This document shows, in pieces, positions 1 to 8,425 of a DNA stretch of 64,000 nt (positions within the stretch are counted from its first letter, which is position 1; every line of letters starts with the position of its first letter). The position numbers and the translations under genes were made by a program. The notes under the pieces are model-generated. The model had not been told where the DNA came from, searched no databases, and saw only the letters and a list, made by a program, of their open reading frames with translations. This DNA comes from Acidobacteriota bacterium (GTDB lineage Bacteria > Acidobacteriota > Terriglobia > Terriglobales > Acidobacteriaceae), in contig JAEYQK010000068.1 in NCBI GenBank assembly GCA_023410055.1, positions 103,853 through 167,852 of the forward strand, read 5' to 3'.

Positions 1-185
1 GGACAAGAATTTACATTCCATACGGTTACGGGTGGTTGCCGTACTCACTATCGCAGGCACGAAGAAATCCGAAGATCTTCTGGTGGATTCTGAAGGACAT
101 GATGCAGGGAAGCCATAGAACTGGTATCTATCGACAGTAGAGCACGACAGAACAGGCCCAAAACAATACAGGGAAGCGACTGAGG
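1..185. other. left-edge stretch without a gene
   Basis: No convincing coding region, RNA gene or hairpin is visible upstream of the first gene. It may hold the promoter of that gene, but no clear -35/-10 pair stands out. Confidence 0.5.
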
Positions 186-1391
186 ATGGCGGCAAACGTT
201 AGAATCCCCACAGCACCCGCACCGCTCTTAACCGTGCGCGAGATTCGCCATTGGGATGAAGTTGAAAGACTGCGCCCGGAATGGATCAGGCTTCTCAATG
301 CGAATCGCGCATTGCACTTGTTTGCCACTCCGGAGTGGCTTGGCCCATGGTGGCAGGCATATTCGAGGAATAAGGAACTGCGCACCCTGGTGTTAAGAGA
401 CGAGATGGCGGGCGTGGTGGCCATCCTGCCGATGTATGTCGAGACCATCAGGCAGATGCTTCCGATCACGATTCGTAGATTGAGATTATTAGGCGATGGG
501 TCCAACGATTCGGACGACTTGGACGTGCTGGTGCAGCCGGGGTATGAAGAGGCGGTGGTCGACTGTTTCCTCTCTTGGTCTCGCACCAGCGACTGGGACA
601 TTTGCGAATTGAACTGTGTGTCCCCACGATCGACAACGATCAAGCCCTTGCGCGAACGACTGGTGGAAGCAGGATGGAAAAACCGCGTCACTGAGCGGCC
701 TATGTCCGTGGTCCCCCTGCCCGCGACCTGGGAGGAGTACCTGAAACAGTTGTCGGGTAAGGAGCGGGGAAAAATCGGAAACCGCTACCGTAATCTGCTC
801 AACCATTACAGGGTCAACTTCTACCGTTGCGAGCGAGTCGAGGAAATCCCCGCCGCTCTTGAGACTCTGTTCCGCCTTCATCAGAAACGATGGGAGGCAA
901 AAGGATTGCCGGGTGCTTTCAGGGAAGCCGAAAGACGAACGTTTTACTACAGCATGGCCGCCGCGCTTCTCGCGAAGGAGCAATTGGAGCTCTGGGTACT
1001 GGAGTTGAATGACGAAGCCGTCGCAGCGCAGATCGGGATGCGTTTCGAAGATAAAGTCTATGCCCTGCAGGAAGGCTTTGACCCAGCATGCGGTGCTGAC
1101 AGTGTCGGCTATGTGCTCAGGAGTCAAGTCCTGCGTTATTGCATTGAGCATGGAGTTCGTCAGTATGACTTCCTCGCAGGCGATCAGGACAGCAAGCAGA
1201 GGTGGGGGACGGTAGTCGACAGTTACACGAACTTGCGATTTGCCAGACCGGGTAGCAGGGGGGAACTCCACCTGCGTTTCGCCGACCAAGCGCGGGTCAT
1301 AAAAGGCTGGCTCAGGGCGCATGTCCCCGATCCGGTGTATGCGCGGGCACAACATTGGAAAGTGGCCCGCCACCTGCTAGGAGTGGAATAG
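186..1391 (+). CDS. GNAT-fold acetyltransferase, CelD/BcsL type
   Basis: A 401-residue protein that resembles the CelD/BcsL family, which carries a duplicated FemAB-like GNAT acyltransferase fold. The N-terminal half contains the typical FATPEWLGPWW stretch near residue 47, and the second half has the LRSQVLRYCIEHG...YDFLAGDQDSKQRWG segment expected of the second GNAT lobe. Family members are usually linked to polysaccharide or cell-envelope modification, but substrates are mostly unknown. The ATG at 186 follows an AGGGAAG ribosome site. It stands alone here, with no polysaccharide genes beside it, so the role cannot be narrowed from context. Confidence 0.75.
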   Translation: MAANVRIPTAPAPLLTVREIRHWDEVERLRPEWIRLLNANRALHLFATPEWLGPWWQAYSRNKELRTLVLRDEMAGVVAILPMYVETIRQMLPITIRRLRLLGDGSNDSDDLDVLVQPGYEEAVVDCFLSWSRTSDWDICELNCVSPRSTTIKPLRERLVEAGWKNRVTERPMSVVPLPATWEEYLKQLSGKERGKIGNRYRNLLNHYRVNFYRCERVEEIPAALETLFRLHQKRWEAKGLPGAFREAERRTFYYSMAAALLAKEQLELWVLELNDEAVAAQIGMRFEDKVYALQEGFDPACGADSVGYVLRSQVLRYCIEHGVRQYDFLAGDQDSKQRWGTVVDSYTNLRFARPGSRGELHLRFADQARVIKGWLRAHVPDPVYARAQHWKVARHLLGVE

Positions 1392-1515
1392 CAGCTCCAC
1401 TCCTCCTTTATTACCTCCTTGAGGCATCTACAGCACTGCCACTGAGTTCCAAACCTCTTCAGAGTTGGCTAAACCGGTTAAGGGGAGTGTTTGGCCAGCC
1501 GAACCCGGAGGACAC

Positions 1516-2919
1516 ATGCTCAGCCAAACCGCAGTCGAACAATTCAAGACGAAGTTGCGTGGTGAGTTGATTGAGCCCGACAGCCCGAAATACGAAACCG
1601 CGCGCAAGGTTTACAACGCAATGATCGACCGGCGCCCGCGCATGATCGTGCGATGCAATGATGTTGCGGATGTGATCGAATGCGTGAATTTCGGTCGTGA
1701 CAATGGCTTGCTGATCGCCGTTCGCGGCGGTGGGCACAACGCGGGCGGACTAGGCGTTTGGGACGATGCGCTCGTGATCGACCTCTCGCCCATGCGTTAC
1801 ACCCACGTCGATCCTGAAACGCAGACGGTACGCGTAGGCGGCGGTGCTACCTGGGGCGACGTCGATCATGCGACACACGCGTTCGGATTGGCCGTGCCCA
1901 CTGGGTTCATTTCGAGCACCGGCGTGGGAGGGTTGACTCTCGGCGGCGGCATAGGCTATCTCACACGCAAGTACGGGCTGACCATTGACAATTTGCTCGC
2001 CGCAGACGTTGTGCTGGCCGACGGAAGTTTTGTGACTGCGAATGAGTTTCAGAATGAAGATCTGTTCTGGGCCCTCAAGGGCGGCGGCGGCAACTTTGGC
2101 GTGGTGACGTCGTTCGTCTTCAAAGCTCATCCCGTGCATACCGACTACGCCGGCCCGATGCTGTGGGATATAGAGCGCGCACCGGAGATCATCCGCTGGT
2201 ACCGCGAGTTCATTCTGAAAGCGCCTACGGAACTGAATGGCTTCTTCGCGTTCATGACCGTTCCGCCCGTACCGCATTTTCCGGAGCACCTTCACCTTAA
2301 GAAGATGTGCGCGATCGTCTGGTGCTATGCCGGCGATCTGGCAGAGGGCGAAAAGGAACTGATCGCCGCACGACAGCTGAATCCGGTTTTGGATATGGTC
2401 GGTCCAATGCCGCACCCGGCCGTGAACAGCATGTTCGACGGGCTGTATCCGCCGGGCCTGCAATGGTACTGGAAAGCCGACTTTTTCAACGAGTTGAGCG
2501 ACGAAGCGATCGCCGTTCACATGAAACATGCGCCCAAGCTGCCAACCATGTTTTCGACCATGCACCTCTATGCCACCGACGGCGCCGTGCACGGGATCAA
2601 TAAGGAGGATACGGCGTTCGCCAATCGTGATGCCAACTGGGCAGAAGTCATCGTCGGTGTCGATCCCGATCCGGCCAACAAGAATCGCCTGGTTGAGTGG
2701 GCACGTACCTACTGGGAAGACTTGCATCCGTACTCTGCCGGCAGCGCCTACATCAACTTCATGATGGATGAAGGCGAAGATCGAATTCGCGCAACGTACG
2801 GCGACAACTACGACCGGCTCGCGGCGATCAAGGCGAAGTACGATCCAAAAAACCTGTTCAGGATCAACCAGAACATCAAGCCGAAACAAATGGACATCGC
2901 GCACAAACAGGCAGGATAA
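1516..2919 (+). CDS. FAD-binding oxidoreductase, berberine-bridge (BBE) type
   Basis: A 467-residue flavoprotein of the PCMH-type FAD oxidoreductase family. The N-terminal FAD domain shows VRGGGHNAGGLGVWDDALVIDL, where the histidine after the glycine run is the usual site of covalent flavin attachment, followed by GVGGLTLGGGIGYLTRKYGL and LFWALKGGGGNFGVVTSF. The C-terminus has the BBE motif YINFMMDEGEDRIRATYG and ends in YDPKNLFRINQNIKP. Substrates in this family range from alkaloids to sugars, so the substrate is unknown. I chose the ATG at 1516 because GGAGGA lies just upstream; an in-frame earlier start at 1465 has no such site. Confidence 0.85.
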   Translation: MLSQTAVEQFKTKLRGELIEPDSPKYETARKVYNAMIDRRPRMIVRCNDVADVIECVNFGRDNGLLIAVRGGGHNAGGLGVWDDALVIDLSPMRYTHVDPETQTVRVGGGATWGDVDHATHAFGLAVPTGFISSTGVGGLTLGGGIGYLTRKYGLTIDNLLAADVVLADGSFVTANEFQNEDLFWALKGGGGNFGVVTSFVFKAHPVHTDYAGPMLWDIERAPEIIRWYREFILKAPTELNGFFAFMTVPPVPHFPEHLHLKKMCAIVWCYAGDLAEGEKELIAARQLNPVLDMVGPMPHPAVNSMFDGLYPPGLQWYWKADFFNELSDEAIAVHMKHAPKLPTMFSTMHLYATDGAVHGINKEDTAFANRDANWAEVIVGVDPDPANKNRLVEWARTYWEDLHPYSAGSAYINFMMDEGEDRIRATYGDNYDRLAAIKAKYDPKNLFRINQNIKPKQMDIAHKQAG

Positions 2920-2935
2920 AACGCTCGTCGCTTAG

Positions 2936-2955
2936 GGGGCTCCCCACGGAGCCCC
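2936..2955. terminator. hairpin between convergent genes
   Basis: A perfect 8-bp stem GGGGCTCC / GGAGCCCC with a 4-nt loop sits between the ends of the FAD oxidoreductase (+) and the DsbD-like gene (-). The downstream U-run is weak on both strands, but the position fits a bidirectional terminator. Confidence 0.6.
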
Positions 2956-2961
2956 AATATT

Positions 2962-3504
2962 CTAGTGGGCGTTCGGACTCTGTCCCGGGTTGCGGTGCCC
3001 TCTTGCGACCGGTGTCTTCACGATTTTCAAGTCGAACTGCAGTGGAACGCTCTTGGGCGGGTAGCATGCCGCGTTGTCGCATGCCTGATACTTGAGATCG
3101 CCACGTACGCGGTACGTTCCAGTACTAGACGTCGACATCGCTTTCACCACGCCATTGATGGTGATGTCGCCACTGTACACGTTGATCTTCTGATCCGGCG
3201 CAAACGGGAACGTTGCATCTTCACCTTGCGGATAAGTAACCATCGTGATGACGACGTCGCTGGGCGGATGCATCTTGAGCGTGGTCGGAATGAGGAATTC
3301 GTCTTTTGGCTTGTTGGAGTTGATGTGAAAGCCGTTCGCGATTCTCACATTAACTGCAAACGTGCCCGCTTTGCCCCGCTGAACCGTTATGGGCGCAATT
3401 GGCGCCACAGTCACGGTCGGAGCTTTGGGCGCATTCAAAACTTGTGCGAATGCGCTGGCTGAAATAAGCAGCAAGACAATCGTCAGGTGTCGTATCAATT
3501 TCAT
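2962..3504 (-). CDS. DsbD alpha-domain-like periplasmic protein
   Basis: A 180-residue exported protein with a signal peptide (residues 1-20, ending SAFA). The C-terminal half ends in YQACDNAACYPPK, with Cys142 and Cys147, which matches the N-terminal (alpha) domain of the thiol:disulfide interchange protein DsbD that passes electrons to periplasmic partners. The transmembrane (beta) and thioredoxin (gamma) parts of DsbD are absent from this gene but are found as separate genes directly upstream: the CcdA at 4320-5045 and the TlpA-like protein at 3612-4289, all on the same strand. It is the last gene of this likely operon. Confidence 0.8.
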   Translation of the reverse strand: MKLIRHLTIVLLLISASAFAQVLNAPKAPTVTVAPIAPITVQRGKAGTFAVNVRIANGFHINSNKPKDEFLIPTTLKMHPPSDVVITMVTYPQGEDATFPFAPDQKINVYSGDITINGVVKAMSTSSTGTYRVRGDLKYQACDNAACYPPKSVPLQFDLKIVKTPVARGHRNPGQSPNAH

Positions 3505-3611
3505 GCGAGTAGTCCGTCAGGGTTTCTATGACGCAATTCTACTCGCAGAATCGGCTGAGAGTATCACCCTTTAGGCTTTTAGCGGGGATGATGACCAAGA
3601 GTCCGCAACCG

Positions 3612-4289
3612 CTACTTGCTGTCGTTGGACGGCACCGTCTGGGCAGTCTGATTGCCGGAAGGCTCCGTGGCAAGCGCCTCCTTGATGCTGGACTCTATGT
3701 CGCGATGGCTATGGAGACCTTCGGCGCGCTCGAGCAACTTCCCATCGCGGCCAATATAGAACGTCGTTGGCAATCCATCTACACCGCCATAGAGATCATC
3801 GATCTGCTCGCTTCCTTTCATCACGGGGTAGTTGATTCCCATCTGCTGAGCGAACTGCACAATCTCCTGTTGGCTCGCGTCGTCGTCGGTCGCAATGCTG
3901 AGTATCGCCAATCCCTCGGACTTGTATTGATTCTGCAAGTCGACGAACCACGGAATCTCCACCTTGCAGGGCGGACACCAGGTGGCCCAGAAATTCAAGA
4001 CCACGGCCTTGCCCTTGTAGTCGGAGAGCTTCACCTTCTGTCCGCTGACGAGGTCCGTCAGTTCGAAATCGGGCGCCGTCTTCCCCCTCACATTCCCAAC
4101 CATTCCGCCTCGGCCTCCCTTATTGGCCGTGTGCAAGCCGACATAAACCATTGCCACAAGCGCGAACGCCATGATGCCAATAACGATCCAATTGCGATTC
4201 GATGGACGCGGTGGTGGGACGGGACCCGTCGGGTCAGGAATCGTGGACTGTTGGTTGAAAGTCGATCCGTATTCGCTATTGTCGATCAT
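3612..4289 (-). CDS. TlpA/ResA-like membrane-anchored thioredoxin
   Basis: A 225-residue thioredoxin-fold protein. An N-terminal proline-rich cytoplasmic tail is followed by one membrane segment (about residues 33-52) and an exported thioredoxin domain with the active site WCPPC at 104-108. It ends in a low-complexity tail. TlpA/ResA proteins reduce disulfides outside the cytoplasm, for example apocytochrome c haem sites. CcdA, which supplies electrons to such proteins, is encoded just upstream on the same strand, and a DsbD-alpha-like gene follows, so the three probably form one reducing chain. Confidence 0.88.
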   Translation of the reverse strand: MIDNSEYGSTFNQQSTIPDPTGPVPPPRPSNRNWIVIGIMAFALVAMVYVGLHTANKGGRGGMVGNVRGKTAPDFELTDLVSGQKVKLSDYKGKAVVLNFWATWCPPCKVEIPWFVDLQNQYKSEGLAILSIATDDDASQQEIVQFAQQMGINYPVMKGSEQIDDLYGGVDGLPTTFYIGRDGKLLERAEGLHSHRDIESSIKEALATEPSGNQTAQTVPSNDSK

Positions 4290-4319
4290 GCGTGTACCAC
4301 TGAATTAGACGTCAGAAAA

Positions 4320-5045
4320 TCATTGCGCGAAGCGATTTAAGAAAGTCAGATATCGCGACAGGATCGTAAGCCTATGCGTGATGATCAGCACGCCGATACC
4401 GATTAGCAGCACTCCACTGATTACCTCAACCGTGTGCAGATGTCGCCTGAACCGCGCATAGAACTTCAGGAAGCGCTCGATCCCGATCGAGGTCAGCAGA
4501 AATGGAACTGCCAGCCCGAGTGAGTAGACCGCAAGCAGCAGCGTCCCTTTGGCGACCGTTTCCTCGGCAGCCGCGAAAGTCAGAATCGTTGCCAGGATCG
4601 GCCCGATGCAAGGTGTCCAGCCGAAGGCAAACGCGAAGCCCACCACGAATGCTCCCCAAGGCGTGCTGCCGCCTTTGACGTCGTGCATGCGCTTATCGGC
4701 GTATAGAGCTTTGATTTTGAAGATGCCCGTAAGATGCAGGCCAAAAACGATAATGACCGCGCCGGCAACGTAAGACATCGCCCGGTAATACTGCCGTGTG
4801 ACCTGCCCCAGCGTGGTCGCGACCGCCCCGAGCAGCACGAACACGATGCTGAAGCCCAGGATGAACATCACCGAGCTGAGCATCACGCGTCCGAACACCT
4901 TGCCCCTGCGCTCTTCCTGCAAGCCGTCAACGTTCGTTCCAGAAATCAGAGAAACATAGCCGGGTACGAGCGGAAGTACGCAGGGCGAGAGAAACGAAAC
5001 GATACCAGCGAGAAAAGCCGCGATTGGCAGTGGAAGACTATTCAT
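4320..5045 (-). CDS. ccdA: cytochrome c biogenesis protein CcdA
   Basis: About 241 residues with six predicted membrane segments. The N-terminal LAGIVSFLSPCVLPLVPGYVS and the later GFAFAFGWTPCIGP carry the two membrane cysteines that shuttle electrons from cytoplasmic thioredoxin to the periplasm. This is the stand-alone equivalent of the DsbD beta domain. Several methionines near the N-terminus (5081, 5054, 5045) could serve as the start; 5045 places the membrane segment closest to the N-terminus, as is usual in the family. It heads the operon with the TlpA-like and DsbD-alpha-like genes. Confidence 0.9.
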   Translation of the reverse strand: MNSLPLPIAAFLAGIVSFLSPCVLPLVPGYVSLISGTNVDGLQEERRGKVFGRVMLSSVMFILGFSIVFVLLGAVATTLGQVTRQYYRAMSYVAGAVIIVFGLHLTGIFKIKALYADKRMHDVKGGSTPWGAFVVGFAFAFGWTPCIGPILATILTFAAAEETVAKGTLLLAVYSLGLAVPFLLTSIGIERFLKFYARFRRHLHTVEVISGVLLIGIGVLIITHRLTILSRYLTFLNRFAQ

Positions 5046-5144
5046 CACTATCATTGTACGGGAATCAGGCACACTGGGCACCTGAACTCCCCTGCTGGAA
5101 AGAATGCGAAAGCGGCATGAACGTTACAGACTTTCGCTCGGATC

Positions 5145-5540
5145 TCAGTTGCGCAGGCCCGACCAGTGTTCCGCAACGACAATCGAGTTCGCTGGATTCT
5201 GAGGATCGTATTTGATAGAGGCCGGAACGCCAATTTTGCAGGTATGCACGTCAACGAAGTGCCTCAGTTGCGTAATATCCTGCGAACACTCGTATGTGAC
5301 CCCAGCCACATCGTACGTATAGATCAACAGCTGAACCGGAGGCAGACCTTCCTCGACGTACTCGCTGGCATCGAGAACCGTGCCGTCCGTGATACGGCCA
5401 CTAGAGCTGATGCGAAACCGGCGTTCCATCTCGCGCTGCTCGGCCGTCTTGCGATGGCTACGAACCCAATAGTATGTCGCGGTTCCGGCAGCTACAACGG
5501 TGCCGCCAGCGATCAAAGAATAAAGACGAAGTGGGGTCAT
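5145..5540 (-). CDS. small membrane-anchored protein, DUF3592-like
   Basis: About 131 residues from the start MTPLRLYSLIAGG. A single N-terminal membrane segment (roughly residues 6-23) precedes a soluble part ending in VGVPASIKYDP-like text (here IGVPASIKYDPQNPANSIV), which resembles DUF3592-type domains where a short beta-rich domain follows a membrane helix. The function is unknown. The frame extends upstream to 5612, but that extra N-terminus is polar and unlike a real leader, so the internal start is preferred. Confidence 0.6.
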   Translation of the reverse strand: MTPLRLYSLIAGGTVVAAGTATYYWVRSHRKTAEQREMERRFRISSSGRITDGTVLDASEYVEEGLPPVQLLIYTYDVAGVTYECSQDITQLRHFVDVHTCKIGVPASIKYDPQNPANSIVVAEHWSGLRN

Positions 5541-5676
5541 AATCCTACAGGCGCCAGAATCTAACCTACTACCCTCAGCAGATTTAGAGCATCCAGCAAT
5601 CGCCTTAGTCACACAAACTACATTGTACCGGGAAGCAAAAAAACGAATAGCAGGAAACTGCCGCTTGAGGCGCAGA

Positions 5677-5702
5677 GAAGCGCGGCTTCGGGGCCGCGCT
5701 TC
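5677..5702 (-). terminator. terminator-like hairpin after the transaldolase
   Basis: A perfect 10-bp GC-rich stem GAAGCGCGGC / GCCGCGCTTC with a 6-nt loop lies just downstream of the transaldolase stop. The following U-tract is poor, so it may work with Rho or only protect the 3' end. Confidence 0.5.
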
Positions 5703-5721
5703 CTCGAAGCAAACTTAAATC

Positions 5722-6366
5722 CTACGCCTGGACTTTCTTCCAGTCGTTCATGAAGGCTTCCAGACCGCGATCTGTCAGCGGGTGCTTGAACATCAAATCG
5801 AGCACCTTGAACGGAATGGTCGAAACGTGAGCGCCGGCCAGTGCTGCCTGCACAACGTGCAGCGGATGGCGAATCGATGCCGCCAGTACCTGCGTCTTGA
5901 AGTCGTAGTTCTGGTAGATCTGCACGATCTGCTCGATCAGCTGCATGCCGTCTTCGCTGATGTCGTCGAAGCGGCCGACGAATGGCGAAACGTAAGTCGC
6001 ACCGGCCTTCGCTACCAGCAGCGCCTGATTAGCCGAGAAGCAGAGCGTCAGGTTCGTCTTGATGCCTTCGCCACTCAGGGCCTTGCACGCCTTCACGCCT
6101 TCGCGGGTCGTAGGCAGCTTGATCACGACGTTCTTGCCCCACTGCGCGAAATCATGCGCCTGGGCCAACATGCCCGTGCAATCCAGCGCCGTCACTTCCA
6201 CGCTCACCGGACCATCAACAACGGACAGGATCTCCAGAATCGTCTCTTTGAACGGGCGACCCGTCTTGGCGACCAGCGAAGGGTTGGTGGTCACACCATC
6301 CAGAATGCCCATGCTCTGGGCTTCGCGAATTTCTTTTACGTCAGCGGTATCGATAAAGAACTTCAT
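5722..6366 (-). CDS. tal: transaldolase / fructose-6-phosphate aldolase family
   Basis: A 214-residue single-domain TIM-barrel aldolase of the short TalC/FSA type. The N-terminus MKFFIDTADVKEI and the GVTTNPSLVAKTGR segment are diagnostic, and Lys83 in NVVIKLPTT is the Schiff-base lysine. Members act either as transaldolase in the pentose phosphate pathway or as fructose-6-phosphate aldolase; sequence reading alone does not decide between these. A hairpin follows the gene. The upstream gene on the same strand is an FAH-family enzyme separated by a short simple-repeat spacer. Confidence 0.92.
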   Translation of the reverse strand: MKFFIDTADVKEIREAQSMGILDGVTTNPSLVAKTGRPFKETILEILSVVDGPVSVEVTALDCTGMLAQAHDFAQWGKNVVIKLPTTREGVKACKALSGEGIKTNLTLCFSANQALLVAKAGATYVSPFVGRFDDISEDGMQLIEQIVQIYQNYDFKTQVLAASIRHPLHVVQAALAGAHVSTIPFKVLDLMFKHPLTDRGLEAFMNDWKKVQA

Positions 6367-6452
6367 CTTCGAATCTTTCCGTCGGCTGATTGGGGTCGCT
6401 GATCTGACCTGCTTTTCCGTTCAGATCATCCGATCGTCCGCTCATCCGATCA

Positions 6453-7244
6453 TCAAATTTCATCCACCACGGGATTTCGCAGCGTTCCAACACCATCGAC
6501 AGTGACTTCCACCACGTCACCCGCCTTAAGCGGACCGACACCTGCGGGTGTTCCAGTGGGAATGAGGTCGCCGGGAACCAGCGTCATGACCCGTGAGATA
6601 TAACGGATTATAACATCCAACGCGAAGATGAAATCGCGCGTATTCCCCTTCTGACGCACCTCTCCGTTCACTCGCGTCTCGACGTGAACTCCCGCCCACG
6701 GATCGAGTTCATCAGTCACCCAAGGCCCAACCGGACAGAATGTATCGAAGCCCTTGCCGCGCGTCCATTGCGTGTCGGTCTTCTGCAGGTCGCGCGCCGT
6801 GACGTCGTTCACCACCGTGTAGCCGCGAATGTACTCGCGCACGTCTTCGTCTTCGCGAACGTTGCGGCAGCGCTCGCCAATGATCACCGCCAGCTCGCCC
6901 TCGTAGTCAACCCGCTCCGACTCGCGAGGCTTCACGATGTTCTCACCCGCGGCAATCAGCGACGAAGGCGGCTTCAGGAACAGCACCAGCTCGTCATTAG
7001 GAATGATGTTGTTCAACTCGCGCGCATGGTCGGCATAGTTCCGACCGACACAGACGATCTTGGATGGCTCAGTCGGCGCGAGCAACTTGGCTTCGGCGAG
7101 CGGCACAGGCTCGATCTTGCGTGCAGGTACTTCGTCCAGCTTGCCGCTAAACCCCGGCTGCGCCAGCAGCAGACGCGTGATCTGTTCGCCCTCAATCAAT
7201 CCAAACTGAGGAGCATTGTTGTAGATAAACCGGCAGTATTTCAT
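6453..7244 (-). CDS. fumarylacetoacetate hydrolase (FAH) family protein
   Basis: About 263 residues from MKYCRFIYNN. The C-terminal FAH domain is clear: KIVCVGRNYADHARE, the metal ligand region YEGELAVIIGERCRN, and GYTVVNDVTARDLQ, ending in LIPTGTPAGVGPLKAGDVVEV. Such enzymes are Mg-dependent hydrolases, decarboxylases or isomerases of 2-oxo acids, often in aromatic degradation, and acylpyruvases are a common assignment. No catabolic neighbours are present, so the substrate is open. The start at 7244 is preferred over the in-frame one at 7259 because it matches the family N-terminus. Confidence 0.87.
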   Translation of the reverse strand: MKYCRFIYNNAPQFGLIEGEQITRLLLAQPGFSGKLDEVPARKIEPVPLAEAKLLAPTEPSKIVCVGRNYADHARELNNIIPNDELVLFLKPPSSLIAAGENIVKPRESERVDYEGELAVIIGERCRNVREDEDVREYIRGYTVVNDVTARDLQKTDTQWTRGKGFDTFCPVGPWVTDELDPWAGVHVETRVNGEVRQKGNTRDFIFALDVIIRYISRVMTLVPGDLIPTGTPAGVGPLKAGDVVEVTVDGVGTLRNPVVDEI

Positions 7245-7323
7245 CGTCGGCTCCCACAATCACTGTAACCCAGAGGAGCCAGACGAAACACCCCATCACG
7301 GTGCCCAACAGAACTCTTGGTGC

Positions 7324-7636
7324 CCCACATCTGCCCGACGTTGGCAGATGTGGGTCTAGTGCGCTATCGCTCCGGCCAACTTCGCGAGGTGCCCCGTTCA
7401 AGCCCGCCGTTGGCTTGAGCGGGGTTAACGACAATCCCGTTTTGGCGACTGTGGCCCATTCAAGCCCTGCCTTTGGGCTTGAGTGGGGGTTCAGGATGCA
7501 TCCTCACCCGATACATTCTAGCCCGGTCGGTCGTTCAAGCCTGCCGTTCGCCGAGCGGGCGTTCAGCGGAATCGACCCGGGGGCGTACTTGAGCCCGGAG
7601 GGCGACAGTTAACTAGCCGGGGGCGCAAGCCCCCGG
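7324..7636. repeat. cluster of REP-like hairpins
   Basis: Four hairpins lie in a gene-free stretch. 7324-7354 has 12-bp arms CCCACATCTGCC / GGCAGATGTGGG; 7392-7424 has arms CCCCGTTCAAGCC / GGCTTGAGCGGGG; 7455-7487 has arms CCCATTCAAGCCC / GGGCTTGAGTGGG. Each has a 7-nt loop ending in TT, and single mismatches are G-U compatible. 7617-7636 is a shorter CCGGGGG / CCCCCGG hairpin. A related hairpin lies at 52348-52378. The decayed transposase at 7683-8019 is next to them, as REP elements often are. Confidence 0.7.
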
Positions 7637-7682
7637 TCAACATCGCAAGATCTCCCGAGTCCCCGCAGGGGACGGCAGTGTT

Positions 7683-8019
7683 TCACTCCACAACTGTCGG
7701 CAATTCAATCCCATGCTTTTTCAGAAACGAGACAAACTCCTCGCGAGAATCAACACGGCGATGATGCTCCGCTTGACCACGTATGTACGCGATGGTCGCC
7801 GGCACATGTGACACGCTGACCGAAAACGCTCCATATCCTTCTTGCCACGAAAAGAAACGCAGCTTCGGGAATGTCTCTCGAATCCAGCGCGATGAATTTG
7901 CCTTGAGCGTCTGCATGGCTTTCGCCGGTCCCATCGTCGCCGGAGGCGAGATCAGAAGATGAACATGATCCCCGGTACGCCTGTCCAGTGATTTGTTGCA
8001 GGAAGCTATCCCCGCGCAT
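7683..8019 (-). pseudogene. degraded REP-associated (IS200-like) tyrosine transposase
   Basis: Reading on the minus strand, the C-terminal part of a Y1/IS200-type transposase is intact: RTGDHVHLLISPPATMGPAK, SSRWIRETFPKLRFFSWQEG and a tyrosine in AYIRGQAEHHRR, followed by FLKKHGIELP. The HVH histidine pair and the candidate catalytic tyrosine are kept. The frame can be followed upstream through 8019 but loses resemblance to the family and has no plausible N-terminus, so the gene looks truncated. Its neighbours are REP-like hairpins, which fits a RAYT (a domesticated transposase that acts on REP palindromes). Function is probably lost. Confidence 0.72.
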
Positions 8020-8093
8020 GTCGCTGTTTCGTTTTCCGAAACTCGAACACAGCTGACGCGGAGGATTGCAGGTAGCGATACAACGGCGTCAGC

Positions 8094-8142
8094 GTAGCGC
8101 CGGACTCCAGTCCGGCGGGGCGGACGTGGACGTCGGCGCTAC
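8094..8142. repeat. nested palindrome next to the transposase remnant
   Basis: An inner stem GCCGGACT / AGTCCGGC (8099-8116, 2-nt loop) lies inside an outer inverted pair GTAGCGCCG / CGGCGCTAC (8094-8102 and 8133-8141). The structure is REP-like and differs in sequence from the hairpins at 7324-7487. Confidence 0.6.
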
Positions 8143-8249
8143 CCCTGCGCCTTGTTCCATTTTTGTGAATTTCCGCAGCCCTTTGTTTCCTCTCCGCAAA
8201 TCACTGCTACATTGAACACGTACTTCGGCGAACGCAGTCGGCGCACCGG

Positions 8250-8343
8250 GGGATATCGACCTCTTAACTCCCATTTATTCAAAGACTTAGCTTCATGGTC
8301 GAGGGATATCGAGGTCGTAACTGCTGGTTTTTCAAAGACTTAG
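8250..8343. repeat. two 41-bp direct repeats
   Basis: Units at 8250-8290 and 8303-8343 both begin GGGATATCGA and end TTCAAAGACTTAG, with about 33 of 41 positions identical and a start-to-start distance of 53 bp. No coding potential is visible. They fill the gap between the transposase remnant and pmbA. Confidence 0.6.
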
Positions 8344-8395
8344 GTTTTGAGTGAACAGGTAGGGGGATACCCCACTCGGGCGGTACGGGAAGGCT

Positions 8396-8416
8396 GGACG
8401 GGGCACAGCCCCGTCC
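8396..8416. repeat. REP-like palindrome, GGACGGGGC family
   Basis: Perfect 9-bp arms GGACGGGGC and GCCCCGTCC around an ACA centre, just after the pmbA stop. Two more copies with the same arms occur inside the UvrC-like gene at 13931-13951 and 13976-13996, which shows this is a dispersed repeat rather than a gene-specific terminator, although it could also act as one here. Confidence 0.7.
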
Positions 8417-8425
8417 CTAGACGAA

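Noticed and set aside
5045..5061. TACAAT near the ccdA start considered as a promoter of a leaderless mRNA.
   Set aside because: No -35 element is found at a proper distance, so it was not listed.
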